From assembly GCA_011316305.1 (NCBI GenBank), contig SAUG01000024.1, positions 1 through 64,000 of the forward strand: a stretch of DNA of 64,000 nucleotides, read 5' to 3'. A program made the translations under genes and the position numbers. This document shows positions 44,179-57,074 of the stretch, one piece after another (position 1 is the first letter of the stretch; every line of letters begins with the position of its first letter). Source of the DNA: Rusavskia elegans (Eukaryota > Ascomycota > Lecanoromycetes > Teloschistales > Teloschistaceae). Under the pieces are notes generated by a model, which had not been told where the DNA came from, ran no database searches, and was given only the letters and a program-made list of their open reading frames with translations.

Positions 44179-46705
44179 AAGATTAGCTACTTCGGTACAG
44201 ATTCCCGTCGGTATTTCGAGAACCCGATCTAAATTTTAGTAAATCGGTTCGATCTAATCCGCTAAACGGTTTAGGTCGGTTTCTAATATTAAAACCGAAA
44301 ATTAAATCGAGTTATAAAATAGAAACCGATAGGAATTTAATCCGATCCGATTTATAAATATATTAGATATTTAAATATAAAAGTAACGACTAGTAATATA
44401 AAATAGTAATATATTTTATTTAATATTATTTTATATACCGATACTTTATAAATAGTATTATTTTTTTCTAAATAATTCTATAAATAGATATTTTTTTTCT
44501 AGAACTTTTAATCTTTTAGAATTTATTATTTACTAGCTATTATTATATTTTCTGCTATATTTCCAGATCTTATATTAACCTTTTAATAAATTAAATATTT
44601 TTTTAATAAATAGTAATACGTTTATAGTAGATTACGGCAGATTAATAATCTATAAAAAATTAATATAATCGAATATATATAATAATATAGTAAAGTAATA
44701 TATTTTTTTAATAGAAAAGTAATTATATATCCTTTTATCGTATTTTATAGAACTACTAACGCTATATTTTATTTTCTATCGATTTTTTAATTTATATATA
44801 TAGTAGTAACGTTTATTATAACTTCGCGATATAGTCTAGCGAAAGGTATTTTAGAAATAAAAGATTCGAAGTCCTTCTAGTATCTATAGATATCTCGAAA
44901 AACGATAGTTCCAAGCTTTTATTTATATTTCTTTCGATAGATTATTAGCCAGACAATTTAGAATATATTAATCCAGAATATTACCGATACTATAATACTA
45001 TAAAATTTTATTTTATTTTTTCTTTTATCTTTTTTAATTCTATTTCTTCGAATGTTTACTATATTTTTATAAAACGGAATTAATTTTTTATTTAAAATAG
45101 TTTTAATATTAATATATAATTAACTATATTATTTTAATATATTATCTTTTATTAGATTCGTATATACTATATATTATACTATAGTAAACGGAAAAAATAA
45201 AAGACTAATAATAGAATAAAATAGAATACGGTACGGTATATAGTATATTAATAGTTTTTTATAATAGTTACTTATTGAGGAATAGAAAATTAGAAATAAA
45301 GTAAAATTATTTAGAAAATCGTCGGCTATATTATAGTTAGAAGATTAAAACTCTAAATAAATTTATAGACTTCTATAAACTTTTAACGTATTCTATTACT
45401 ATAATATATAAAATCTTTAAATAATTCTATAGCTACTAATTATATTATTTCACTATCTTATTTAGTATACTATCTATTATATCTAAATTGATACTACTAT
45501 CTATAATATCTAAATTAATTATAAACCGTAAACGCGATAAAAAATAATCCGATACCGAATATAAATTCTATAAAAAATAGAGTAAAAACCGTATTATAAT
45601 ATATAAATATTTTTAAAAAACTTAAAAAAATAGATTTCTAGAAAATCGTAGATATAAGGACGAGGGCCGTATTAAAATAAAACGCTAGAGATTAGAAAAT
45701 AGACTATAGAATCGAAAAAGAAATCTATAGTATAAAAATTAAATAATATATATTATATTAAATACTAATCTATATATAATATTATATTATAAAAATGATC
45801 TATATACTAAAACTTTTATATAAAATATAAAAAAGATAATAACTATTAAATAAATAAAGTAGGATTAAAGTAAAATAATATACTAAATTAATATATCGAG
45901 TATAAATAGAACTATCTAGTATAAAAATATTTATTTCTAATATTTTCTCTAATATAATATTATTATTAATAATTTAAATAAAGTAATTTTAATAAAATAT
46001 ATAGCTCTAATCGTTAATTTTATCTAATAATAAATAATCTATTATATCGGCTTCTAAAAACTTTAAACCGCTAGAATTCTAGATCTTTTAAATAAATAGA
46101 TAGCGTTTCCTAAAGAATTTAGTTATAGCGGAAATACGGCTAATAAATATATTAAATTTCTTTATAGAAAGAAAGATTAAAATAGCGATAATATTATTAA
46201 AATTAATAAAAAGAATTAGATAGTAGAAAAGTACTTTTCTAAATAAAATAATATTAAATTTAGAAATAATGAAATTTAGCTAAAAATAATAATTTTAATA
46301 GTTAGAATAAAAATATAAAAGAGAAAACGGAAATAGATAAAAATAAAAATATAAAAAAAAGTATTAAACTATTTAACTAATTATATTAATCGAAAGAAAA
46401 TTATCTAGAAGAAATATATTATCTATATATATTACTACATAAATACTAAATAAAAAATATACTAGATTAATCTACTTTAATATAGAAAAATAATTATTTT
46501 TTAATACTAGAATTAACTTTTATACTAGAATTTAGCGGTTTTAGCGGGTTAAATCCGAGAATTCGGGTTTAACCTGAAACCAAATTAGATCGGTATCTAG
46601 AAAAGTCGGAACCGATTCAGGTCGGTATTTAAAAAAGTCGGAACCGATTTAAATCGGGTCGGTTTTTTTAATCCGAATTCGAAACCCGACCCGACGGCCA
46701 GTCTA
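44179..46705 (-). mobile_element. hAT copy with internal deletion (2527 bp), inverted
   Basis: The left end AAGATTAGCTAC at 44179 is a mutated TAGACTGGCTAC. The right end is GGCCAGTCTA at 46705. A perfect 8-bp TSD ATTTAAAT lies at 44171-44178 and 46706-46713. Orientation is opposite to the other long copies. Its interior matches the second half of the family (reverse of about 32160-33640) and lacks the transposase half. RIP-altered. Confidence 0.85.
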
Positions 46706-46713
46706 ATTTAAAT

Positions 46714-47170
46714 ATATAATAGATATAATATAGCTTAAAATACTAGATAATTTATAAATCAAAGTTTTAAATAATATAAAATTTATTATATTCTTGTTTT
46801 GAACTATTATTATTTTTAAATTTATATTATTAACTATTGGAAAAAAGTATATATTAAACTGGTATTGATATAGTTATAACGTTAATACTAAACTAAACTC
46901 TTTTTTTTTTCTTTAAATTTTTCTATATTTATCTAAACTATTAGATATCTATATAAATTTTTAAAAAGAAAATATAACTATTTTATTATAGCGGCATTAA
47001 ATTAGTTTATAGAACTATCGACGTATAGGTAATATAATATAAAGATATCGACTATTATAGATATTTCTATAACCCGTTATCAAAATATAAATAATAAAAC
47101 TATTTGAATAAAAGTAGTAGAAAATAGTTGAAATCGGATATTTATTTTATAAATCTGATTATAAACTATC
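46714..47170. other. AT-rich spacer
   Basis: TA-rich sequence between the hAT copy and the Tc1-type element. No coding frame or repeat end was recognised. It may be the left part of whatever the Tc1 element was inserted into. Confidence 0.4.
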
Positions 47171-47172
47171 TA

Positions 47173-48805
47173 CGGAGGATAGCACCAAAAGTCCAAAATA
47201 TCGCCAAGGCGCTAGGGTATATACTCTAAAAGGGTCTAAAAACGTCATATCTGGTATAAACCTCTATATAATTAAATTATATCAACCTAATCTTGCTCCT
47301 TTACTTTCTGATAATACAGCTTTCGACTATTAGTATTATATAGCCTAATATCAATACCCTCTTTAGACTCGCGGCTTTTACGATACTCGTTACCGCCGTC
47401 TAAACGGATAATTTCTTATATATAACGTAGTATACGTTTAATCCAGCGCTGGATCCTTTCCTGGCTCAGCTGATTACTCCAGCAGTAAAGCTATATACGT
47501 TCAGCTGCCTTTCTGGTCTTTAGAGTACCTAATCGGGTCGTCTTTCGCTTTATCTATAGCTAATACGGCTCGATTTAGTTACAATCCGGTAAGTTCCCGA
47601 TCCAGAGTATTTTTAGAACGTCGAAATCAAGAAATACCTAATACTAATACTTTAAATCGTAAGCAGGAGCCTTATCTTTTTAAATAATCGTACCGGGCCT
47701 CTCCTTCTTATATTCCTAAGCGAATAGAAGGAGCTTAGAAATAAGAATCTTTTTCTAGTATCGCTACTAATTAATACCGCCTTTACCTTCCTTTACTACC
47801 TTCCTATTCTCCTTAGTCCAGCGCTATTAAGGCTTTACTCCGCCGAGATTCCGGAGGCCTATTCGTCTGACTCCGGTACTTAATACCTATTCGTTCCGAG
47901 TATCAGGTTCTAGAGCATTATTTATCTTTTTTAGTACGTTATCAGCTTCCTTCCGTTCCGTTTTAGTTTCTGCTTTCCAGATATAATAAGGCCCTTTCTT
48001 ATTATAGGAGTAACAGCTCTACTATATAAATTCCATTACCCCTTTCCACCGGCGGCGTATTATAGCTGGTTTAACGAATTCACCTACTCTACGCTAAACT
48101 CGAATTTTACCTCGCCGAACGCCTAAAATAACGCTGGTTTTATCCGACTAAATAACGTTCTTCTAATCTTCTAACGTCTAATAAGTATACTTTAACGTAA
48201 AGGCTAAACGTACTTCCTTTATTATATCGGTTAAGATAGGTTTTATCGTTCGCTTATAGAAATTAAAGCCGTTTCGTTTAAAGATCCTTCGGATAGTTAA
48301 TTTAGATATATACTCGGTATATACTATTGTAGTAAAGGAGAGCTTACGCTTATTTCTATTACTATTTTTAAGCTTCTAGATAAACGCCGCCTCTTCTTTA
48401 TCGTTTATAGCCTTTGGCCGCCCGGTTCTGGCTCTATTAATAACGAGTTCGAGCTTCAGGATTGGCTTAGCGTTAGTATCCTATCTACGTTCTTCGGCTT
48501 TCTTCTTAAACTTACTAATAGCGCCCTAAGTAAGACCTACCGTATTAGCAATATCTTGCTACTTCCAGCCCTGCTGTAGGTATACTAGTACCTGGATTCG
48601 TTGGCCAGCAGAATAAGTTTAGCGAGCGGAAAGAGATTTAGCGGGAGCTATAGGTATTTACTAGGGAACTTAGTAAGTTTAGATAAGATAATACGATTTA
48701 GTAGAGAAAAAACTCGGATTCGCTAATAAAATTGGTGGAGCGCCAAGTCGCATCTCGGGCGCTAAGAATTTAGACGATATTTTGGACTTTTGGTGCCATC
48801 CTCTG
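47173..48805 (-). mobile_element. Tc1/mariner-type transposon (1633 bp)
   Basis: Terminal inverted repeats of 31 bp (47173-47203 and 48775-48805) differ at two positions, both G/A. The central motif is GCACCAAAAGTCCAAAATA. TA duplications flank the element (47171-47172 and 48806-48807). Length, TA target and a DD34E transposase relic on the minus strand fit the Tc1 group. RIP is partial: CA/TG remain in the inverted repeats. Confidence 0.9.
47330..48651 (-). pseudogene. DD34E transposase relic (Tc1 group)
   Basis: The likely start codon at 48651-48649 is now ATA, a TG-to-TA change. A helix-turn-helix region follows (AGQRIQVLVYL, then GLT-GAISKFKKKAEE, about 48610-48490). Catalytic signatures are the first Asp in SDKTSV (about 48146-48129), the second in DKAPAY (about 47679-47662) and Glu in IE at about 47575. 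Exactly 34 residues separate the second Asp and Glu, so it is DD34E. Stops are TAG/TAA where Trp or Gln is expected. Inactive. Confidence 0.85.
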
Positions 48806-48849
48806 TAATAGAGTAGCTATCTAACGTTATCGTTAATTCTAAAATTCTA

Positions 48850-50627
48850 TAATTCTAACTCTAAATTACTATCGAAATTTTAAAACGAATCGAAACTAGT
48901 AATAATACGCGAAAATATAATATATTATATCGTATCGTATCTTATTATATTAATTATTAATATCTTTAGTTTTAAATCTAGTATTTTTTGGCCTTTTACG
49001 AAACTATATAAAGTTTTTATTTTAGTTCGATAATAGAATATCTTTAACGGCCATTTTACTATAGCAAGATTTAGCGGTAATTTTCTATAAATCTTTTACT
49101 ATTAATTTAGATTTTTTAAAAGTTTCTATTTTATTAAATTATAATAATATATTAGAGCCGCTATATTAATTGTTGCGAAACCTATTTTTATTAATAGTCT
49201 AATTATTTGTAAATTTAATACGACCGGTAAAATTACAGTAGATATTTATATAGTAATTAGCCGGTAGAAATTATAGTAAAAAATATCGGAAAAAGTAAAA
49301 CTTTAAAATATATAGAAAGCCTTTGTAAAAAGCCTAGTAATTTCTATAATATCGATAATTTTAGCGGTAAACGAAAAGATAAAATCGAAAGATAAAAAAC
49401 TAAATATACTAGCGAATTTAGATACTAGATTCCGAATTTAATCTATTCCGTTTATAATTTTTAGATGTTTTTTAATAAAATACTCTTTAATTATAATCTA
49501 TAAAGATATTAGTTTTTAGACGAATGTAAAATATAGTTAATAAATCTATATTATTATAATATCTATATATATCTGATTCTAATTCAAAGTAAAATTGTTA
49601 GTTTTTTACGCCGATTACTTCTATTTCTAATTCTATATATTGATACTAGAGTCCTAATTACCGGTAACTTGCTTTACGAAATTAAAAAAATAAAGATAGA
49701 ATAGAAAATAAAATACGATATTCGATCTAAAGTTTTTTAATACGTATTTTAGATTTTTTTATAAATCGGGATTTCTATTATTTAATAGATATAGATTTAG
49801 ATAGTAGAGCTTTATTAGATTTACTAGTACTAGTGTCTTCGATTTAAAAAGAGTTATTCTACTAGGTACCGTCTTTATTTAAATTCTTACTACTATAAAC
49901 GATAAAGATAGATTATAAAAAATAGTTATTAATTATAGTTTCGATAAAAGAAAAAATATATAGTTTATATTACGGCGAATACTATTAATAAAAGTAGTTT
50001 TATTTTTAACGTAATTACTCGTATCTTAATATAATAGATAACTTTTAAGGTTGAAATTACTCGAAGCGGTTTTTTTTTAGAATTTATTTTAGAACTTTCG
50101 ATTTAGATATTTTAGTATTCGAAATAGATTAGAAAATCGTTTATTTTTCAGCTTTAGCTAGACGAATATAATTAATGCGAGCATATTATTAGATTTTTAA
50201 AGGCGATATTAGAAAATCTAAATTACTTTCGGACTAATTTAAAATATATTTAGTATTATACTAAATCTAAAAATAAATAAACTTTTACTTCTAAATATTT
50301 TGATTAAATCGACGTTATTTTTTCTTAGAAGTTAATAGAAATAAATCTCTATTAAATATAATATTGGAATACGAATTACTATTAACTATTTTATCCGCTT
50401 TATTAAAATAGCAGTATTATAATCGAATATTAAAACTTTCGATTCGATTCTATACGACAGTGATAGATACTGTATCGTTAGCTTTTAATATTTTAATTTC
50501 AAGATAATTTATCTAAAATTAATATATATTTTATATATTTTTATATCGTTTTTAAAATATAAATCGCTTTAGAAATTAGATCGTTACGATTAAATAGAAA
50601 TTTTTATATATCAAATTTAAAACCGTA
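48850..50627 (+). pseudogene. Long coding-like relic of unknown family
   Basis: A single plus-strand frame (in register with 49043) runs for more than 500 codons and is interrupted only by TAA and TAG, never TGA. This is the pattern of one former open frame altered by RIP. Segments include FNGHFTIARFSGNF (49043-49084), GNLLYEIKKIKIEQKIKYD (about 49667-49720) and LDEYNQCEHIIRFLKAILEN (about 50157-50216). I do not recognise a domain. It could be a transposon protein or a host gene that was duplicated. Confidence 0.5.
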
Positions 50628-50812
50628 AAGTAAATTTATATAATATTATATAAATTATCTATCTATAAAAAATTTTACTTTTTATTTCGAATTTTAATTT
50701 ATCCGAATTAAATAACCGAATCTAATTTCTCTTGTAACAAAACTAATTTTTTCTATTTTAATTCTAATATTCTTTTCGCTAGATCTTTTAGTCTTTTTAT
50801 AATAGTCTTTTT

Positions 50813-51227
50813 TATAACGTCTCTATATATCAAAGAGCGTTACGTTCGAGCCTAGCTACAGTTGTAGACGTAGTCCGAGCTACTAAATAGTAAGGGAATT
50901 CTAGTATAAATTATCGTAACTAGTTCCGTACAGTCGTAAAGGTAAGATTACGATATTACGAGGCGTCTTCGTTATTAAGGTAATTAAGAAAAGAATAACC
51001 GAGGGTATTTAATAGTTATATTAATAACTAACGAAAGAAATTATCTATAGAAGTAATATATAATATATATATCCAATTTAGCCGATAGTATCGGTAGATA
51101 GCCGTCTACTAAAAGTTTCTATTAAAAGGGTCGGGTCGGCTATAGCGGCTATAGGCGGCCTTAGATAATTAGATTTATTTAACTAGCTAGTCTTCTAGAA
51201 CGCCTCTATAGAATTATAGATATAATA
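50813..51227. repeat. Left LTR of LTR element 2
   Basis: 415 bp, starting TATAACGTCTC and ending ATAATA. It contains GTAGACGTAGTCCGAGCTAC and ACGAGGCGTCTTCGTTA blocks shared with the right LTR fragment. Confidence 0.75.
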
Positions 51228-52277
51228 CGGCCCTTTCTATATCGCTTTTTACCTAGCGTAATATTTATCTACGGGATATAAAAAGGCCTGATTCCTTTCT
51301 TTTTTCTCTTTTTCTTAATATATTTATTATATATTCTCGACGAGAAAATCGATTAAAGTCTTTTTATCGTATTTAATTAAAAGATATCGTAATACCGTTT
51401 CCTTATTCTTTATATATCTATAAGCCTTTAAAAAAAGTATAGAGTTAAAGTTATCGGTAATATTTATAGCGAGTATACCCGGGTTTAGAAATTATATAAT
51501 CTCTTAATTTCTAACGCTATCTATACTATCTTCTTTCCTATCTATTTTCTTTATTAACTTTTCTTTTAGGGAAGCGTTTTAAAGATAAAAAGAATAAACT
51601 CCGTTTCGATATTTTAAATATTTTTAAAGAGTATTCCGAAACCTGTCGCTATATCGAATTCTTTCTAGATTCTAAAAAGAAAATTCGTAATCGACGTTTT
51701 ATTTAGGAATCGGATTTCCGCCGGCTTCTAGAAAAGTAAAAGCGTCTTATTATTTATTATCGCGTCCTAGATAAATATTAAAGTAATTTTATCGTTTAGA
51801 AGTAATACGTTTTATTTCGTTTTAATAAATTTAACGATCCGGTAGTTTTTTACTCCTCCGTTATTTTTATACTAGCCGCGTAAAAAGCGTCCGTTAGATT
51901 AATACCGGAGTTTAATTTAGATAATTTTAATTATTTTCTTAAAGATTTTAACTTCTTCTAGCTTTTAGTGGCGACGAGTTTTTTAAAGAATATCTAATTA
52001 AAGATTCCTTTATCGGATATCTCTCCTTTTTCTAAATTATATTTCGATATTATAAAATGCTTTTAGGTCTTTTAATATTTCTACTAACTCTTGTTTTTTA
52101 GCTACTATTTTATCTTATAACGACGAAGATAGACTTCAGTTATATTCTTCGTTTCTTAGTTAGACGTTTAGCGTAGAGTCCGGTATTCCTTCTACTGATA
52201 ATTGAATCGGGTCGTATCTAACCTTTTCTATTTCTTTAACGACGTTTTAGTAGAGTTTTTTAATATTTTCTATCTAT

Positions 52278-52342
52278 TATTGTTTTATTTGTTTTTTTGA
52301 TACCCGGTCAATCGTCGGTTCCGTGAGCAATTCACTTCAGTG
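52278..52342 (-). mobile_element. 5'-truncated retroposon fragment (65 bp)
   Basis: Only the last part of the 960-bp retroposon family is present: GAGCAATTCACTTC through GGTATC and the A-rich tail (minus strand). It is flanked by a perfect 13-bp direct repeat ATTTTCTATCTAT (52265-52277 and 52343-52355). Strong 5' truncation with a TSD is the hallmark of target-primed reverse transcription. CA/TG are intact, so it is younger than, or escaped, the RIP seen in its host. Confidence 0.85.
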
Positions 52343-53746
52343 ATTTTCTATCTATAGATTTTAAATTATCTCTTAAATTTTATTGTATTTTAAAGCTAGT
52401 TATATAAATAGATATTAATACTTCTTTTAGATCTTTATTTTCTATACTTCGTCTACTTTTCTAAAAAGAGTATCTATTTCTTTAATCTGCTCGTAGATAA
52501 TATTTAATATAATATCTAGTTTCTTATATAAAAGATTTTTATACGCGAGAAGGTATATTATCTATAGTTCTATCTTTTTTTCTAACCGTACTTTCTTATA
52601 CCGGTATTCTAGAAATTAATTCTTTCTATTCGTTTTCTAGTACTATATATTATCTAGAGCTTTTAATGATTATAAAGTTTGATTTTCTAATAATTCTATT
52701 TTTTATCTTAATTTTAACTTCTATAACTCTATTATCCTACTAAAGATATTTCTAAATATATTCTTTAATCTAGTCGTATAATCTTTTTATAATTTTATTT
52801 TATTTTTTTCTATATACGAGAGCTATTATTTTATAACTTCCGATTTTAATTTTAAAAGCTACTATAAGAGATTTTTCCGTAATAAATAGTTTAAATTCTA
52901 ATATTAGCTTTTTTTTTATTTTTTATAGTTCTATAGGGTATTATACTAACTCCTCTTTATTTAATAGAAGGATAAAGTAATTATTATTATAGTAAGCCGT
53001 CTAATTTTTAGTTATATATTCTCTAGCTTTTTTTCTAAATAATTTTTCCGTTATTTTAAACTAGTATTTAGTTATTTCTATTAATTTTTTAGTTAGATAA
53101 TTCCTTTTAAAATATTCTGTATTTTTATATAAGTAATAAATTTTAATCTACGATCTTTTAGTTTCGATAGTATCGAGTTCTATTAGATTTTCTTTATATT
53201 ATTTTTTAGCGGATCCTATTTTACTAATCGCCTATTTATCTAAATATATTTTATACCATCTAGTATCGATTCTAGTCGTAAACTCGATTAGAGATATAAA
53301 CGATTCTAGTTTTTTAATCGCTATTATAGTTGCTTTAACTTTTATATAAAATCTTTTATAGAAGTAAACTTTTAGAACTAAGCCTTTCTAGTATATTTTA
53401 TAAACTAACGTTCCAAACTAGATAGTATAAATAGCTATCGACTTCTATTATTTTAGAACTATTAGTTTCCTTTCTATTATTTTATCTTTATTATTATTTT
53501 CTAAGGCCTCTTTTATAGCTATAATTAAATTACTAAAGATTTAGAAAATATATAAAATTTTATCTTTCCTTTAATTCTCCGAGTTATTAAAATAGTTTTT
53601 TATACGGAGATATATCTAATTAAAGATTATCTTTTCTAAATATAATATTATAAATAGAACTTTAATTATTTTATTAGGGAACTGGTTTACGTATAATACG
53701 AAGTAGATATTTATCTAGATAAACTATAGCTTTAAAGATTCTTTAT

Positions 53747-54165
53747 TAGACTGGCCGTCGGGTTAGACTAAAACGTAATCCGACCCGACCGGATTTCGAA
53801 CCCGGGTTAGTTAACCCGACCTAATCTACTAAAACTAGATCTTAGCGCTAAGCTCTAGTATAAAAGTATAATTCTAGTATAAAAGTTATATAAATAATTT
53901 AAAAAAATTCTAATTAATTAACTATACTAGCTAGAAAGGTCCTAGTTAGATTATTTATATTACCTAATTATATTACCTATATTATAAATTTAAAAAATTA
54001 AAATATATAGATTTATTCTATATATAGAAGGTTTAATAGGTATCCGAATTTAACCCGAGTTCGACCCGGACCTAACTATTTAGCGAGTCGAACCGGTTCG
54101 ACCTGCTAAGATCGGATCGGGTTTCCGACGGTTCGACGGAAACCCGATCCGAAGTGGCCAGTCTA
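53747..54165. mobile_element. Non-autonomous hAT element, 419 bp
   Basis: TAGACTGGCCGTCGGG start at 53747 and GGCCAGTCTA end at 54165. Flanks TTCTTTAT (53739-53746) and TCCTTTAT (54166-54173) agree at seven of eight bases with one C/T difference. It is inserted in LTR element 2, just before its right LTR. Confidence 0.85.
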
Positions 54166-54264
54166 TCCTTTATCTCTTTTATAGATATTAGGCGTTTCCG
54201 CTCTAATAGTATTATTTTAATCTATAGAATAGAGTAATAAAACTAATATAATAAATTATTAAAA

Positions 54265-54500
54265 TATAATATCTTTATATATTAAAGAGCGTTGCGTTTA
54301 AATCTAGCTATAATTATAGATATAGTCCGAGCTACTAAATAGTAATAAAGTACTAGCGTAAGTTATCGTAACTAGTCCTATATAGCCGTAACGGTAAGGT
54401 TATAATTTTACGAGGCGTCTTCGTTACGAAAGTAATTAAAAAGAGAATAACCGAAAGTATTTAATAATTATATTAACGATTAATTAAAGAAGCTATCTAG
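54265..54500. repeat. Right LTR fragment of LTR element 2
   Basis: Matches the first 235 bases of 50813-51227, then homology stops at about 54500, where unrelated AT-rich sequence begins. Confidence 0.7.
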
Positions 54501-57066
54501 CTTTATATCATATTATAGAAATTAAACTTTTCGAATTACCTTTTTTCTATTTACTAAATATATCGTATCTTTTAAAGTAAAGTTCTTTATATTCTATTGT
54601 TTTTTTCTATTAAACTATTAATTTCAATTTTTTTCTAAATAGATATATCGCCTTTAAAATAATATATATCTACCCCGGATTGATTTTTTAATAGAAATAG
54701 ACCTAAATAGTTGACTATAGTAATATAAATATCGTAAAAATAAAAATATATCTTTTAACGAAAAACTATAATATTTATCGTCTTTAAATTTATAATATCT
54801 AGTATCTATTCTATAATATTTTTACCGATTTAAAATTAAATTTCCATTTTGTTAATTATTATTAGATTTTATATACTGCTTTCCTTATATAGTAAATAAA
54901 AAAGATTTTAAAACTATTTATATTTTAGTATACTAAACTAGTATAGTTCTAGATCTATATACTAATTCGGCTAGACGATATACTATATCCTATCTATTAT
55001 ATATCTAATAACTGAAATTATAATAATAACTACGGCGATAATAATTAAAACGATATCGATTATAATTTAAATAATAAAAAAAATAATAAGTACTATTTTT
55101 ATTTTAAATTTTTTTTTTATTTTTATATTACTAATTTACTTTATATTTAATTTAAAAATCATCTATTCTTTATAATATATTAAATTTAGCCGAAAATATA
55201 AAAATAGTAATAATAAATATAATAGTTAAATTAGAAAAAAAGTAATTTTAAAAGCGAAAATATTGAAACTAGTATTAGATTTCTACTATATCTTTTATAA
55301 TATCTATTTTAAAAAGAAAATAAATAGTAAAATACTAGTAAAGAGACGGGTCCGATAGAATAATATAAAGCGGCTAATAGTTAATTAAATAAATAGAACC
55401 GTTAATACCGGCGAAAATTTTTTTTTCTACTATATATAAGTCGCGATATACGAAAAGATTATTCTATTATAGTAAACTATATATTATCGATTCTACTGGC
55501 TATTATCGGATAGTATATATTAATTATATCTTTAATTATTAAAATAATAAAAAGGCTAAAAAATCTTATAAAATATTTATTAAATATAAAATCTTTTATA
55601 ATTAAAAAAGATTATAGTTTCTACTATTATAGCCGTTTCTATAATTTCTAATCAATCTTTTAACTCGAAAAAATAACTATAGCGTCTATTTTTTAAAAAA
55701 AATATCCGCTAGATTAATATATCTTTTATCTTTATATTCTATTAAATTACTACAAATCTGTAATTATTTTAATTCAAACTAGTTTTATTATAGATTTAAA
55801 GAGAAAGATATTATATGTAAAATTCTTTCGATAATAAAAGCCGCGTATAATTATAATACGCCTAGATCTATATTTAAATTCTAGGTAGACTATAGAATTT
55901 CGATAGAAAGAAATTAAAATCCAGATTATAGATTAATACGAAAGTTAATATATATATTTTATATATTTTGTTTATTTATCGATATATTTAAAACTATAAA
56001 AAAGTAATTCGAAAATATAAATAAATAGTAAATCGAAAGCTATTCTATATTCGATTTAATATATATATAGAATTAATAATAGAATATAATACTAATATAC
56101 GACGCGAAAATCTATCTACAACTAATAATATTCTATTACTAATTTTATCTAAATATATAATTCTATATTTCCGAAATATTATTATCTATTAACGCGATAA
56201 AATAGATATAAATTAATCGAATATATATTATATTAATTCGAATTATATTTACTATTTAATAATCAGCTATATATTACTATTTTCGAAAAGTAATCCGAGA
56301 TTTTATTAGAATTTAAATCTAGAAAATAGCCGAATTAAAATAAATTAGTAGAATTTCAATTTATTTTAGTTCTATAAAAGAAATATAGAATTTAATACGC
56401 ATTATTATAGTAGACGTCTTTTTTAATAGATTACGGTCGATACTTTTATATTATATAATTAGACTGAATTTAATTAATAATAATAGAATTAAAAAACTAT
56501 TCGAATAAATCTATATTAAAGCGTTAAAAATATATTAAATTTTTAATATTAATCTATAAAGTATCGACTATCGGATAATATTGGTTTTATTATATATAAA
56601 AAGTAATCGTTATATATATATACGTATAATAGATTCGATAACGTTAGTTAAATATTATAGTAAACCGCGGCTATTAAAAATTTTAATAGCGGATTTAAAA
56701 TAGTTTAAAGTTTTTTCAATAAAATAACTATAATATAAAATCTAAAATAGAATTAATTTAATAATTTAAATTTTTTATTTTTAATAGTAGTCGTTATTAT
56801 AAAAATATAGAAAAAGTTGATTCGGAAAATATAAAAGTTCGATTTAGATAATTAAATATTAGATATAAAATCTTCTATATATATATCTCGTTTATTTGTA
56901 AAAAATAATAGCCATTTCTTTAATTTCGATAATATTAATACCATTATTATAGTCGAATTACTTTTTTTCGATTTCGATCTATTTATGCGATTAATAAAAG
57001 TTCTAGAAAATAATATAATATATAGTTTTTACGGCGTAGTAAAATCTAGTACGTTTTATATATAAC
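54500..57066. other. RIP-altered 2.6 kb with a plus-strand coding relic
   Basis: From about 55440 to 57080 a plus-strand path is interrupted only by TAA/TAG and ends in a segment like VVKSSTFYI (about 57035-57061). It suggests a decayed transposon or gene, but no family motif was found. CA/TG are very rare. No terminal repeats were identified. Confidence 0.35.
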
Positions 57067-57074
57067 TATTAAAA

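Larger units (their letters stand above)
50813..54500. mobile_element. Small LTR retrotransposon 2, right LTR truncated
   Basis: The left LTR at 50813-51227 and the right LTR at 54265-about 54500 match those of LTR element 1. The right LTR loses homology after about 235 bases, so the end and TSD are missing. The interior matches element 1 over most of its length and is interrupted by a 65-bp retroposon fragment (52278-52342) and a hAT element (53747-54165). No reverse transcriptase motif was found. It is somewhat more GC-rich and less altered than element 1. Confidence 0.75.
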
